Below, piece after piece: positions 11,271-22,582 of a DNA stretch of 64,000 nucleotides. The translations under genes and the position numbers were made by a program. Every line of letters starts with the position of its first letter. Position 1 is the first letter of the stretch. The notes under the pieces were generated by a model. That model had not been told where the DNA came from. It did no database searches and was given only the letters and a program-made list of their open reading frames with translations. The DNA is taken from positions 1-64,000 of the forward strand of contig JAVXUO010000626.1 in the NCBI GenBank assembly GCA_033065855.1, given 5' to 3'. This stretch comes from Escallonia rubra (lineage: Eukaryota; Streptophyta; Magnoliopsida; Escalloniales; Escalloniaceae).

Positions 11271-12998
11271 CTATGTCAAATTAACTTGCCGCGCGTAAGC
11301 CTTTCGAGCTGATCTTGAGGTTCCCCCAGCGCTTAGGCCTCCAGATATTGTGTTTATCACCGGGGGTTCTTTAGGGGCCGAATCGTCATGTCTTCTTTGA
11401 CCCCCTCCCCGCTTACCTCCCTGGCGCTCATTTGTCTTGACAAATTGTTTGAGGTGCCCTCTTGCAATAAGATTCTCGATCTCTCGCCGAAGAACTTTCC
11501 ATTCTTCAGTCGTGTGACCATGATCTTTATGGAAATGGCAATAGAGCTGGGCGTCTCTTATATCGGCGGGCAGTCTCATTGGCTTGGGCCACTTTAGGAT
11601 ATCTTGGCCTTTGATCTGATTAAGGATATGTTCCCGAGATGTCGTAAGAAGGGTGAAGTGCTTAGAGATGGTCGTCCGTGAACGTTTGGGTTCTTCGGGT
11701 ATCTTCCCCTCTGGGCGATCACGCCTCTTCTGACCAGAAATTCCTTCATCTTGGGTAGTGGTCATGGAATCCTCTTCAGCTCGGAGATATTTCTCTACTC
11801 AATCGAGTAGGTCAGTCATATGCTCTGGGGGCCTTTTATTCAGTGAGAAATGCAATGGTGTCCCCGGACGCACACCTCTTGCCATTGCCGCAAAAGTCAC
11901 TCCTGAATCCAAATTGTCAATGAGTAGCTTCTTAGTGTTGAAGCGGGCGTAGTAGGATTTCAAGGATTCCTTAGGTCCTTGCATGATACGGAAAAGGGCC
12001 GAAGAGTTTTTCCTTTGTATCCGACTTGTTAAGAAATTGTTGCGGAAGGACTCCGCCAACTGGGCCCAGCATAAGATAGAGCGGGGTGCGAGGTGTTGAA
12101 ACCATACGTGTGTAGCTCCTTTCAGGGTCACCGGGACCGCTTGGCACATGATTTGGTCAGGGACTAAGTGTAGATTCATACCAGAAGTGAAACGAGCTAA
12201 GTGCTCCATTGGGTCTCCGGTGCCATCGTATGATTCACAGGGAGGCATTTTGAAGTTTTGCGGCATAGGAAAGTGATCAACCTCTTCTGTGAATGGTCGC
12301 CCAACGATGACTGGGGCACTGGTGTATCGTTCGGCATGATGTTCGCCAGGGTTATGATAAGAGTTCTTCCTTGTAGAATGAGCTTCATAAGAACTTTCTT
12401 CTTGTCTCCTGGACCTCGGGTTGCGCCGCTCATTATCAGATTGCCTATCTTCCACTTGTATTCGTTCTGGAGTCTTTGAGGTTCCTGGTTCCTCCTAGAA
12501 ATTTAATCAATGTTTAACTGGCTGCCTCCGCGTACCAGTCACATGTTGCTCATTTGGAGGTTGGAGAGGTTTTGGTTGCGGAGGCGAGTTGTCCATAGCT
12601 GCTTGTAATCGTTCGATGGACTGTTGCATAGTCCGAAGAATGGCCATTAAGTCAGCTTGAGTGCTCATGACTGGTAACATTGTGGTAGGTGCGGACGTGT
12701 TGACCATTTGGAGCGGGGGAAGGATAATGTTTATGGAGGGAGGAGCGATTGTCACAGCGGGTGGAACTACCGTTGCGGGTATTGATGCTGTTGCGACGAC
12801 TTCTGACATTACAGCAGGAATTGCAGGTACTGCAACAACGGTGGTTCGTGCTACGGTAGTAGTTGTCGCAACCTTTTTGCCGTGACTGGCGGGCGGGGAT
12901 GCGGCTCCCCCACGAAGTGGATCACAGATTGGTGGCAAGGGCAAAATTGGTGGAGTTGCCCCAATTTGCTGAACTGGAGGTGTGGGGTTTTTAGACAT
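11271..12998 (-). pseudogene. Tat element 1 gag
   Basis: The first ATG-like start is at 12998, just inside the primer site. A Pro/Val-rich N-terminus (12998-12507) is followed by the retrotransposon gag domain (12455-11799: FKMPPCESYDGTGDPMEHL, VTLKGATHVWFQHL, FRNNFLTSR, ESLKSYYARFN). A nucleocapsid-like region with a CHFHKDHGHTTEEW segment (a degenerate zinc knuckle, C-x2-H-x3-GH) comes next (11765-11271). The frame is continuous but broken by TGA at 12507, TAG about 30 bases downstream, TGA at 11799 and TAG at 11271. Gag assembles the virus-like particle and binds the RNA genome. Confidence 0.85.
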
Positions 12999-13017
12999 AA
13001 TCTATTCACGAATGTCG

Positions 13018-13038
13018 GTCCCACGGATGGCGCCAAAA
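13018..13038 (-). promoter_or_regulatory. Primer binding site of Tat element 1
   Basis: On the minus strand TTTTGGCGCCATCCGTGGG directly follows the 5' LTR. TGGCGCC-type primer sites are typical of Tat and Athila elements and differ from the Met-tRNA type. I cannot name the tRNA with certainty. Confidence 0.7.
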
Positions 13039-13441
13039 TGTTGTGGAGAGAATTCAGGACGCGCTTCGTGAAGAGGCCGGCACAGCAAAACCAACACCGG
13101 TGACTCGCCGGAAGGATTTCTGGCGGGAAATCTCCGATGATTAAGTCAGAATATGTTTGAGACTTGATAAAGTGTAAGTTTTAACTCTCTTACCTTTTTG
13201 ACATATTCTTCCCCACTCCTTTTATAGTGTTCCCAGCTTAGTGGGGAGTTATTTCTGTTTAATTATGGGGTTATTAGATTAATGGGGGGGTTACTCCTCA
13301 TTAGTGTCTGGTTAATACCCCGGAGTTACTCCCTGAGTAACTCATCTTTACTCACTTCCATATTAATGGTGTGGCGGTTTTGATGTGTTTGGATGAGGAC
13401 ACATGTCTTCATCTTATAGGTAGTGTTTTTCCTCTACATCA
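13039..13441 (-). repeat. 5' LTR of Tat element 1
   Basis: This 403-bp LTR pairs with 3462-3861, ends TG/CA, and is followed by TSD TAATG at 13442-13446. A TATA-like element is not obvious; the conserved 'cttttatagtg' around 13220 is the best candidate for the U3/R region. Confidence 0.93.
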
Positions 13442-13907
13442 TAATGAATTCAAAGAAGGCATAAACAAATAAAAGAAAGGGCATGTATGGCCAAGGATGA
13501 TGGAATGGAATTAACATGAGAAAGGAGGCCAACTGAAGAATTCAAGCACCCACACGACACGCACAACGAGGCTTGAAAATCTGGGAGTTTTTTTTTTTTT
13601 TTGAAGTAAGTCTATACATAAAAACCAAAAAAAACTTCCAATGTACTCACAAGACAAGTCAGCAACCACTAGGTGAAATAATTCAATTCTTGTAAAGAGT
13701 AATGATTGGTAACGTGATGAACAATGGTGGTCTACAATAGAGGCTGCACAGTCCTGTGAACAAACAAAAAACATTGGGCTGAAATTAAAGAGCAGAGAAA
13801 AGTTTAGCTGTTTTTGACATTCAAGCTGGGTGGTTTCTAACATTCCAACTATTGTTCACGTGAACACTCAAACAATAGCAAAAAACGGCTACTTCTTCTA
13901 ATTGAGC

Positions 13908-16900
13908 TAGAGTTGTCAAACGGGCCGGGCGGCCCGCGGGCTGGCCCGACCCGGCCCGGTTCTGGCCCGGGCTGGCCCGGCCCCGTCTATGAACAGTAGA
14001 GGCCCGCATGTATAGGGCCTGGACCAGGCCTGAAAAATCTGGAAAACGGCACGGCCCGGCCCGGCCCGGTTATGGCCCGGTTTCGGCCCGGGCTAAGCCC
14101 GGTCTGCGGCCCGGTTATCTGGTCCGGTCTGCGGCCCGGGTTTGGCCCGGTTTTGGCCCCACCTTTTTTGAATCTTTTGCTTTTCCCCCCCTTTCTTCCA
14201 CCCTTTTTCCAAACTTCCACTTTTACCCCCCCAACAGCTATATAACGGCTAGTTTGGGGGGTATTTTAGTCTAACCTATATTTTTCAACTCCTTTACACT
14301 CTTACCCTCCCCAACAACTATAAACGGATAGTTTGTAGGGGTATTTTGGTCTTTTGTGAAGTTTCTAAAATCTATAAATTCACACCATTTCTCTCTAATT
14401 TTTCACACCAATCTTCTTACTCTCTTCTTACTCTCACAACAAGCTTTGCTACTATTTTCCTCTCCAATTACTACTCTTGCTAATTACTACTAGTATTTAC
14501 TAATTAGTACTCTTGTTTATTAATTACTAGTCTTGCTAAATTCTTTTTAATTACTAACTCTCTAATATTTGTTACTCGTTCATTCTTTTAATTGTTATTT
14601 CTTATTACTACTCTTATACTTGTGTATTTAGTTACTCTTACAAAGTTTAGCGTGAAATATGTCTGGATTATTGAAGAAAATGAGGCGTGCAACGTCATCA
14701 CGAAAGAAATCATCATCATCGCAAGCACCAGCACCAGCACAAGCGCCAGCGCCACAGCCATCAGAAACACCAATCCAAGCACCAACACAACCATTCGTTC
14801 GTGGACGAATGAGTACAGGCTCTATGATAGATACCCAAGCCAATTGGGAGTTCAATCAAAACATTCCAGATTTTGAATACACGCCTGATGAAGACCCCCC
14901 GCATTATAGTCAAGGACGCAGCTCGGTTGGCGAAGCTACTACTCAGTGGCATAATCTCAACCCTATGCCTGGTCATGATGAAGAAGGGCCGAGCAATGCC
15001 TCTGATAACGTGCCAGAAGTCCAAAGGGGGAAAAAGAAGAAAGCCGAGTGTTGGAATCATTTTGACGTAATTACGGTGGACGACATCTGAAAAGCTCAAT
15101 GTAAGTACTGTCTTAAATTATTTTCGACTGGTAGTGGTAATGGACATCTTAACAGGCATTACCCTCAGTGTGCACCTCGACAAGGCCACGTCGAACCTAC
15201 CCAAACGCAATTATCTTTTGACGGTAAGTTATTTGTTTATAATCAGCGAGAGCAAAGAGACGGTCTCGCTGAATTTGTTATTCATGATGAACAACCTTTT
15301 TCTTTTGCCGATAATCCTAAGTACTCTAGATATATGAACACATACGTCCAACCTTTGTACAAAAAGGTTACTAGAAACACAACTAGATCCGATGCACTCC
15401 GACAGTACAAGGCTGCTAAAGCACGCCTTATCGATTATTTCGATAAATTTGACGGTAAAGTTAGTCTTACTTCTGATATTTGGCAATCTCCTTATACTTT
15501 TGTTAGTTATTCTTGTGTGACCGCTCATTGGATTGATGCAGATTGGGTTATGCACAAGAGAATCATCGCTTTCGAGCACTTCCCTTATCCGCACGATGGA
15601 ATGAACATTGCTACTCTTATATTAAAAGCATGCAACACATTTAAAATTAAGGATAAGATTATGAGTGTTAGTTTTGATAATGCTTCTAATAATAAAGCTG
15701 ATGTTGCAGCTTTGAAGGAGACGCTTCAACCTGTACTTCATGGTGAAGTATTTCATGTTCGTTGTGTTTGTCACATTATTAATTTAATTGTTCAAGATGG
15801 TTTAGCTGCTGCAGGAGATATTCTGCTCAAACTGAGGGGTATGACAGCGTATGTTAATGGCTCGAGTTTGAGAACACAACAATTTAAAACGTTGTGTGTT
15901 CAATATAATATGCCTCGCAGGAGAGCAGTTACAGATGTGGTCCACAGGTGGAACTCTACATACCACATGCTTTTACACATTCTGGCATACCGAGAAGTCT
16001 ACACGCATTTTCTACTAACCCAGTTCCCAGCCGGCTTGCCAACTCAAGAGGAATGGCAGATGGCCACATACCTAGCTGAATTTTTGGAGGTATTCTACAC
16101 GTCTACCAATTTATTGTCCGGTACGTACTATCCCACCTCTCCTCTCGCTGTAATAGAAATTCTGAAGATGGCTACAATGTTAACAAAATGGAGATATATA
16201 GGACCCTTTAGGGAAATAGTACAAGTGATGGATCAAAAATTTAATAAATATTGGAGTAAACTGCCTGCTATTTTTACTGTGGCTACTTGTTTAGATCCTA
16301 GGTTAAAGTTGCATGGCGTGAACGCCTCGATACAAGAGATATCGAAATTAATGCGCTACACAGCAGAGGACACAACCTTGCTCACAACAAAAGTGAGCAA
16401 GAGGTTTGAGGACTTGTTCAACCTCTATCGTAATTCTGCTGACGTGCGCGGGCGAGCTACATCATCATCCACTGCTGAGAGGTATTATGCGCCATACCTT
16501 CAAGGCTTTGAACATCTAGTAGCAAGACAACTACCAGGTGAAGGTACTTCTAATTCGGGAGGTTCGTATAATTTTTCCTCTTTTAATGAGATTGGTGTAT
16601 ATGCAAATACTGATCATTATTCTGATTTATCAAGGCAAGAACAGGTTAATTTTAATTTGTTAAATTTTTGGAAACAAAATCAAAACATGTATAAAACTTT
16701 ATCCCAAATTGCACGGGATGTACTGCCAGTGCAAGCCTCCACGGTTGCTTCAGAGTCGGCATTTTCAGCAAGCGGGAGGGTTTTGGATGACAGGAGGAGT
16801 CGTCTTAACCCCGAGTCGCTCGAGCTATGTGTATGTTGGAAGGATTATCTTGATGCGAATTACCGCGAGCAAGATAAACCGATTGATGATAGGAAGAGCA

Positions 16901-17669
16901 GTGACTCGGATATTGAAATACTTCCGGATGATTAGGTAATTTGTTTTTATTTTCCTCTTTTGATCCTTTTGGTTGACGTTGCAGATTTCTTGATCTTTGA
17001 TTGCTGATATTTTGGATAGACATACATTATTATTTTGATTGTTAGAGTTTTAAGAATAAATTTTTTCACAAAATATACTTTTTTTCCATATATATAAAAT
17101 AATTTTTTACAAGCAAGATATATATTTTTTCGTATATATAAAAAAATAGGTAACTTCGCCTGTTTGTTTACAAGCAGCCGGTCCCACACCTGGATAAAAG
17201 GAGGAGGGCCTATGAACACATTTATTATTTTTCTATATAAATTGTTATGTGTTAAGATTTTATTAATAAAGCTCACCAAGAAGAGTATGAAAATGTTTAA
17301 CATATAATAAAAAATATAATGGCTAACAAATATTATTATTATATACATACATACATATGTATATTACTTATAATGAAATAAAAGGATAAAGATTAGGTTC
17401 GTTAAATTGTGAATATTGCCTAGAGGCTAGAGATGGAATTTAAAATTGAATAACAAGAAAAAAAAAATTTGGGCCCGGGCCCGGCCCAAGCCCGGCCCTA
17501 GATATTGGGCCTAGGGCCAGGGCCTGGACTGGGCCTAGGTTTCCCTTCGGCAGGCCCGGCCCGGCCCGGCCCGGTTGGAAGCCCCACGGGCCCCGCCCCG
17601 GCCCGACCCGACAGCAGGCCCGATGGGCTTGGGCTGGGCCGGCCCAAGCCCGGCCCTTTGACATCTCTA
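13908..17669 (+). mobile_element. hAT DNA transposon, near-intact autonomous copy
   Basis: A 3,762-bp element with terminal inverted repeats: left TAGAGTTGTCAAACGGGCC, right (reverse complement) TAGAGATGTCAAAGGGCC. It is flanked by an 8-bp duplication with one mismatch (AATTGAGC 13900-13907, AATTGACC 17670-17677). Both ends carry about 200-300 bp of dense GGCCCGG/CCGGGCC motifs (13918-14155 and 17470-17655), the usual place for hAT transposase binding sites. One transposase gene fills the interior. A non-autonomous relative with the same ends lies at 54933-56096. Confidence 0.93.
14659..16935 (+). pseudogene. hAT transposase (BED finger, RNase H-like core, hAT dimerisation domain), one stop codon
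   Basis: A single continuous frame of 758 codons. A Ser/Ala/Pro/Gln-rich N-terminus (residues 1-60) precedes a BED zinc finger spanning residues about 130-175 (W-N-H-F, C-K-Y-C, H-L-N-R-H, C). The catalytic core has SLTSDIWQS, VSFDNASNN, CHIINLIVQDGL and RWNSTYHML. The C-terminal hAT dimerisation domain has LNFWKQNQ and ASTVASESAFSASGRVLDDRRSRL. The only defect I find is an in-frame TGA at 15088-15090 inside the BED finger. The transposase would cut and join at the terminal repeats in the nucleus. RICESLEEPER/DAYSLEEPER-type domesticated genes share this architecture, but the flanking TIRs and TSD show this is a transposon copy. Confidence 0.9.
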
Positions 17670-18328
17670 AATTGACCAAATAACAATCAAAAGAACACTG
17701 ACTCAGACTTGCATAAGAACCGAAGCAAAACTTACACGCAAACCTGAATTTTTCTGTTTGATTTACATGAAAAAGAGGGCAGCATAAACAGTAACGCACC
17801 AACGCGTTAAGGTCTTAAAACAAAGGAATTTAACTCAAACGAAATCTGTCGACTCCAATCACAAATTAGGATCAAACAAAATACAAAGCCCTTACGAACA
17901 TCGGATTGATTGGTTCAACGCTGATTTAAATTTCAAAAAGTAAACCATTACTTCTAATTGCACGATTCAACCCAAAAATGTTGATCTTCTCAATCCAAAT
18001 TTATCAAAAGCCCTAAAAATTAACATACCCAAATATTCCAATTAGGTTCTCACAACAAAGAAAATTCGTAGGATTCCGATTACAAATCTCAATTCAATAA
18101 ATCGAATTAAATGCTTACCTCAAAGTAATTTGCAAATCTTAAGAAGACTTTTCCTAAGAATTCTTTGGAGATTCTTCTGAACTTTGGTGTGTTCTTAGGT
18201 TCCTAGAGAATATATAGTACGTAAAGTATCAACAACCTAAAAGAAATATGCTTATATTCCTAAACTAATAAAAATTACAGAATACCCATTATGTCCCAAA
18301 ACTCTCCATTTTTTTATCATTTATCTTT

Positions 18329-18331
<3 letters not shown>

Positions 18332-18376
<45 letters not shown>
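18332..18376. repeat. (TA)n microsatellite
   Basis: About 22 TA dinucleotides near the minus-strand start of the solo LTR. Confidence 0.95.
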
Positions 18377-18379
<3 letters not shown>

Positions 18380-18407
18380 ATTTAAATATGCGGGGTCTAA
18401 CAGAGAT

Positions 18408-18957
18408 AATTATGAAGTTTGACATAAAAAGATGAAATTCATGCTGAACGAACAAGAGCTCGAGGAGCACTTGACCAAAGAGATGGTTGCGCCCACTGAG
18501 GGGGAATTCCTAAGAGACCACACTGCCTACCAGAAATGGCATGAGAAAGATCGTAGTGCGCGCTACACCTTGTTGAGCAGCTTGCGAAATGATTTCATCG
18601 AGTAGTTTAATGAACTTCCAACTTGCAAAGCCTTATGTGATCAACTCAAGTTCTCTTTTGGGGAAACTTTAACTACGCGGCTTAGTAGTTTTATGATTAA
18701 ATTTGAGGAATACATAAAAGAACCTAAGTATACCATGAATGAACATCTAAGGGTAAAGTCCAACATGATTAGTAAGCTAAGGGATGCTGGCCACGCGCTC
18801 ACAGATGAGCTGCAAGTCAAGGCTATCGTTGGTCCCTTCCTACCTTATGGGTCAATATGAAACATATATTGACTCATAGTGAAAACATCAAGAACTTTTC
18901 AGATGTTTCACAGTATTTCATCCTTAAGGCTGAGACTTGAGATGCTGACAAGACCCT
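18408..18957 (+). pseudogene. Copia gag, 3' part (continuation of 2338-2394)
   Basis: The frame resumes after the GAGAT duplication with N-Y-E-V, then HKKMKFMLNEQELEEHL, AYQKWHEKDRSARY, ARYTLLSSL, a Thr/Leu-rich region and YTMNEHLRVKSNMISKLRDAG, all typical of plant Copia gag (UBN2/Retrotran_gag_2 type). Stops are TGA near 18420 (at a Trp position), TAG near 18603 and TGA near 18857, and the frame shifts after 18860. It is cut at 18957 by the next LTR-like sequence (TGTAACGCCCTGAA). RT, integrase and the 3' LTR of this Copia element are not in the window. Confidence 0.75.
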
Positions 18958-19334
18958 TGTAACGCCCTGAACCTAGGGTTGAGTTGTTCCCATTAATTAG
19001 CTTTTCACTTTAGTAGCAATTTTTCTAAGCGATTATTTTACGACATTTAGCGGCAATATTTTATTATTATTATAAGTTACGATGATGAAAATGGTTGTGT
19101 GGTGAATTATAGCAATATGTTTATTCCTTGAGAAATGTAAAATGTACAACGCAACAATTTATTTGTTAGAGTCCTTAGCAACGATTAGCATGAGCAATGT
19201 TACTACTGGAAAAAAATAATCTAGTGACCATTAGTTGCAGATAAGAAATGGGCGCAATAGAGAAATAAGTGATAGTGTGCGGGTGGCTGTAAAGTTTATA
19301 ACTACATTTGATTATTATGTTAATATATATATAT

Positions 19335-22180
19335 GGGGGCTGATCCCCATCGACCGGTGGGAAAAATCTTATTTTCCCACCGAATCGCTGCTCTAAGCAG
19401 CGATTGTAGAAAATTGCAAAAAGCCAATCGCAACAAAAAGTTGCGATTGGAATTATTGGAGAAAAAATCCCAATCGCAACTCTTTCATGCGATTGGGTTT
19501 TTCCCTTTTTTCTCCCACGTGCACGGCTGGTCAACAATCACGGCCGTGGCCCCCACCCCTCCTCCCCCCAATCGCAACTCTTTCTTGCGATTTTTCTTTT
19601 TGTCCTTTTTTTCTTCTCCCCCCGTGGTCAACAATCACGCCCCCCCCCCCCCGTGGCCCCCACCCCTCCTTTCCCCCGTCCTTTTTTTTTGGTGTGCATT
19701 CGGGCATGTCCTTTTTCCCGAAAGAGAAAGAGAAAAGGCCCCACCCCATTGTCCTTCCCCCCCCCCCCCCCCGTGATGCCCCCTTTCCCCCACGCATCAT
19801 TTCCCCCCTCCCCCCACCCCCACGGGTCATTTCCCCCTCCCCCCACCCTACTGCTCACTCACGGGAAACTTTGAGAAACTGTGTCTTCTTTCTTCTTTTT
19901 CTCTCTATAAAATCTATTCTCCCCGAACCATTTCTTCCAATCTCCTCATTCTCCATATCTCACCTACATAATCTCCACAACAATACAAACAAAAAAAATT
20001 TACGCTAGAAGATCGGTGGATAACCGCTAGAAGATCGGTGGATTTTTTTTTTTTTTTTTCAAGTCAAAACAAGTAAGTATTTTGAATTTTCTTATAATTC
20101 AATGTTAATTTCAAATTGTTCTTACCAATTGATTGTTTAAATTGTGTTACGCTTAAATTGTTCTTACCATAGTCTAAAATTCGTGTTTAGGGCGTCAAAA
20201 TTACGTTTTTACAAATCGGGGTATTACATTCGAAAGATTAAAAAATAGAGATTTTTTCGGGCGTCAAAATTAGCATTTTTCACGAATTTATAAAAAATAT
20301 CTAGAGCTAGATTTTGCCAAAGTGCAAAAAAGAGATCCTAGTTATTTTTAAAAGATCTGTATCAGGTAAAAATTTCAGATGTTTCCAAAGACTGGAAACG
20401 GGTAAACTGATACGCGCAACCTTGTAACTTTGCAGTGTAATTTAAAATATCAAGCTAGCGCGATTTCGCGCGAAACTTTTTTGAGAACCCTAGGATGTTG
20501 GGAAGTTCCATTTCCCAGGAATTCGGGCCATTCCGAAGCCGGTAGCAATTGTTTTGCCGAACGGGCTTTTAAGCGCTCGATCCGGACACCGGTTCGGGAT
20601 TTTTGGACGAAAAATCCGTAAAATACTTTTTAGATCAAGAATGAACTCAGGAAGCTTAAAATAGCATTTTAAAGCACTTTTGAGATTTTTCCTGATGCCA
20701 GGGGCATTTTGGTAATTTGCCGCCCCGAGAGGGGTATTTTGGTAATTTTACGGTGTCAAGTTTTTGAAACGACTTTTCAGTCCATAAATGTAAGCAAAGC
20801 ACCTGAAAGGCTGATTTGAAGCCGATTCGTGGGGAATAAATGTCGCTAAAGAGGAAAACTTAATTAGACAGTTTTTCACGAATTTATAAAAAATAGCTAG
20901 AGCTAGATTTTGTCAAAGTACAAAAAAAAGATCCTACTTATTTCTAAAAGATACGTATCAGGTAAAAATTTCAGATTTTTCCAAAGATTGGAAAGGGGTT
21001 AACTGATACGCGCAACCTTGTAACTTCGCAGTGTAATTTAAAATATCAAGCTAGCGCGATTTCGTGCGAAACTTTTTTGAGAACCCTAGGATGCTGGGAA
21101 GTTCCATTCCCCAGGAATTCGGGCCATTCCGAAGCCGTTAGCAATTTTTTTGCCGAACGGGCTTTTAAGCGCTCGATCCGGACACCGGTTCGGGATTTTT
21201 GGGCGAAACTTCCGTAAAATACTTTTTACATCACGAATTAGTTCAGGAACCTTAAAATAGCATCTTAAAGCACTTTTGAGATTTTTCCTAATGTCAGGGG
21301 GCATTTTGGTAATTCGCCGCCCCACGAGGGGTATTTTGGTAATTTTACGGTGTCAAGTTTTTCAAACGACTTTTCAGTCCGTAAAGGTAAGCAAACGACC
21401 TCAAAGGCTGATTTAAAGCCGATTCGCGGGGAATAAATGTCGCTAAAGAGGAAAACTTAATTAGACAGTTTTTCACAAATTTATAAAAAATAGCTAGAGC
21501 TAGATTTTGCCAAAGTACAAAAAAGAGACCCTGGTTATTTCTAAAAGATACGTATCAGGTAAAAATTTCAGATTTTTCCAAAGACTGGAAAGGGGTTAAC
21601 TGATACGCGCAACCTTGTAACTTCGCAATGTAATTTAAAATATCAAGCTAGCGCGATTTCGCGCGAAACTTTTTTGAGAACCCTAGGATGTTGGGAAGTT
21701 CCATTCCCCAGGAATTCGGGCCATTCCGAAGCCGTTAGCATATTTTTTGCCGAACGGGCTTTTAAGCGCTCGATCCGGACATCGGTTCGGGATTTTTGGG
21801 CAAAAAATCCCGTAAAAAACTTTTTAGATCACAAATCAGTTCAAGAACCTTAAAATAGCATCTTAAAGCACTTTTGAGATTTTTCCTGATGCCAGGGGGC
21901 ATTTTGGTAATTCGCCGCCTCGAGAGAGGTATTTTGGTAATTTTACGGTGTCAAGTTTTTCAAACGACTTTTCAGTCCGTAAATGTAAGCAAAGCACCTG
22001 AAAGGCTGATTTGAAGCCGATTCGCGGGGCGTTGGGGTCATAATGAACCCCGGGCCATTTCGGTAATTTGCCGCTCATCGGGGGCTATTTTCCTAATTTT
22101 ACATTACACAAATTTTCCGAATGACTTTTAGTTCAGGAAAGGGTGTGAGACACCCGAAAAGTTATTTTGAAGTTGTGTTG
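19335..22180 (+). repeat. Left arm of the MULE, with three 581-bp tandem units
   Basis: The outer 240 bp hold four hairpins built on AATCGC/GCGATT: 19383-19405, 19424-19450, 19469-19497 and about 19569-19591. A GC/pyrimidine-rich stretch (19540-19860) and an A/T-rich stretch follow. Then come three head-to-tail units of about 581 bp (about 20280-20860, 20861-21440, 21441-22030), each containing a CGCGATTTCGCGCGAAA block. The whole runs in inverted orientation to the right arm. ORFs here are repeat artefacts. Confidence 0.85.
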
Positions 22181-22582
22181 AGAGATTTGTTGGGGCGATG
22201 ACTGCCACAGGGTATTTTGCATAAGTTGGGGGTGTTTTGGTAACTTTCCCCCTTAAAATATTCTAAGAAAATATTTGGTATATAATTGATGTAATACATT
22301 TAAAAAGTGGTTTAAAAGCGATTTGAGGTGTTGGGGGTGTAGCGGCCATCGGGGGGGGGGGTATATTGCTAAATAACCACGTTGGCGCTAAATTTTAGGG
22401 AACTAGCGTTATTAAGCGTTCGGAGTGGTGGGAAGTGAGGAATGGTTTTAATACATTAAAATAATGATTTAATGACTATTGCTAATGCGTTGGTAAGCTA
22501 GGTTAACGATTCAGTTACAGTTTTGGAATGTAAATATTATGGACGCTAAGTTGGTTTACGATTATATTTTGTTCTTACAGAT

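Larger units (their letters stand above)
3462..13441 (-). mobile_element. Complete Tat-lineage Ty3/Gypsy retrotransposon (element 1)
   Basis: This 9,980-bp element lies on the minus strand. It has 5' LTR 13039-13441, primer site, gag, protease, RT, RNase H, integrase, an antisense three-exon gene, a palindromic repeat array, a purine tract and 3' LTR 3462-3861. TAATG at 3457-3461 and 13442-13446 is the 5-bp target duplication. By eye the LTRs differ at about 19 of 400 aligned sites plus two small indels, mostly transitions, so it is not recent. The second RNase H-like domain between RT and integrase and the extra gene downstream of integrase are Tat-lineage features. gag-pol carries many stops and frameshifts, so it is not autonomous. 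Confidence 0.9.
2395..18402 (-). mobile_element. Solo LTR of a chromovirus-type Gypsy element, with nested insertions
   Basis: On the minus strand the LTR begins TGTTAGACCCCGC (18402) and ends GGGCGCGTTACA (2395). It is flanked by a perfect 5-bp target duplication GAGAT (2390-2394 and 18403-18407). Removing the nested Tat element and the hAT leaves three pieces, 2395-3461, 13447-13907 and 17678-18402, about 2.25 kb in total. On the minus strand near 2690-2760 it has the phrase 'gctcactcccttattg' followed by a 'tttcaggtgatcagtag' motif, which I recall from U5 regions of Tekay-like LTRs. A minus-strand TATA-like ATATATT lies near 18210. No internal domain adjoins it and the host gag continues on both sides, so a solo LTR formed by LTR-LTR recombination is the simplest reading. 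A (TA)n tract occupies 18332-18376. Confidence 0.7.

Noticed and set aside
13987-14274. Gly/Arg/Pro-rich frames in the hAT ends (also 17440-17802, 54883-55256, 55865-56386)
   Set aside because: They lie in GGCCCGG subterminal arrays needed in cis for transposition. Composition explains them.
19487-20008. Long open frames in the MULE arms (also 30854-31627, 19531-19858)
   Set aside because: They cross homopolymer C/G runs, overlap on both strands and have Pro/Gly-only composition. They are TIR sequence.
21086-21325. Frames in the 581-bp units (also 21863-22078, 29350-29777)
   Set aside because: The same frame recurs in several repeat copies with differing stops, and no domain is present.
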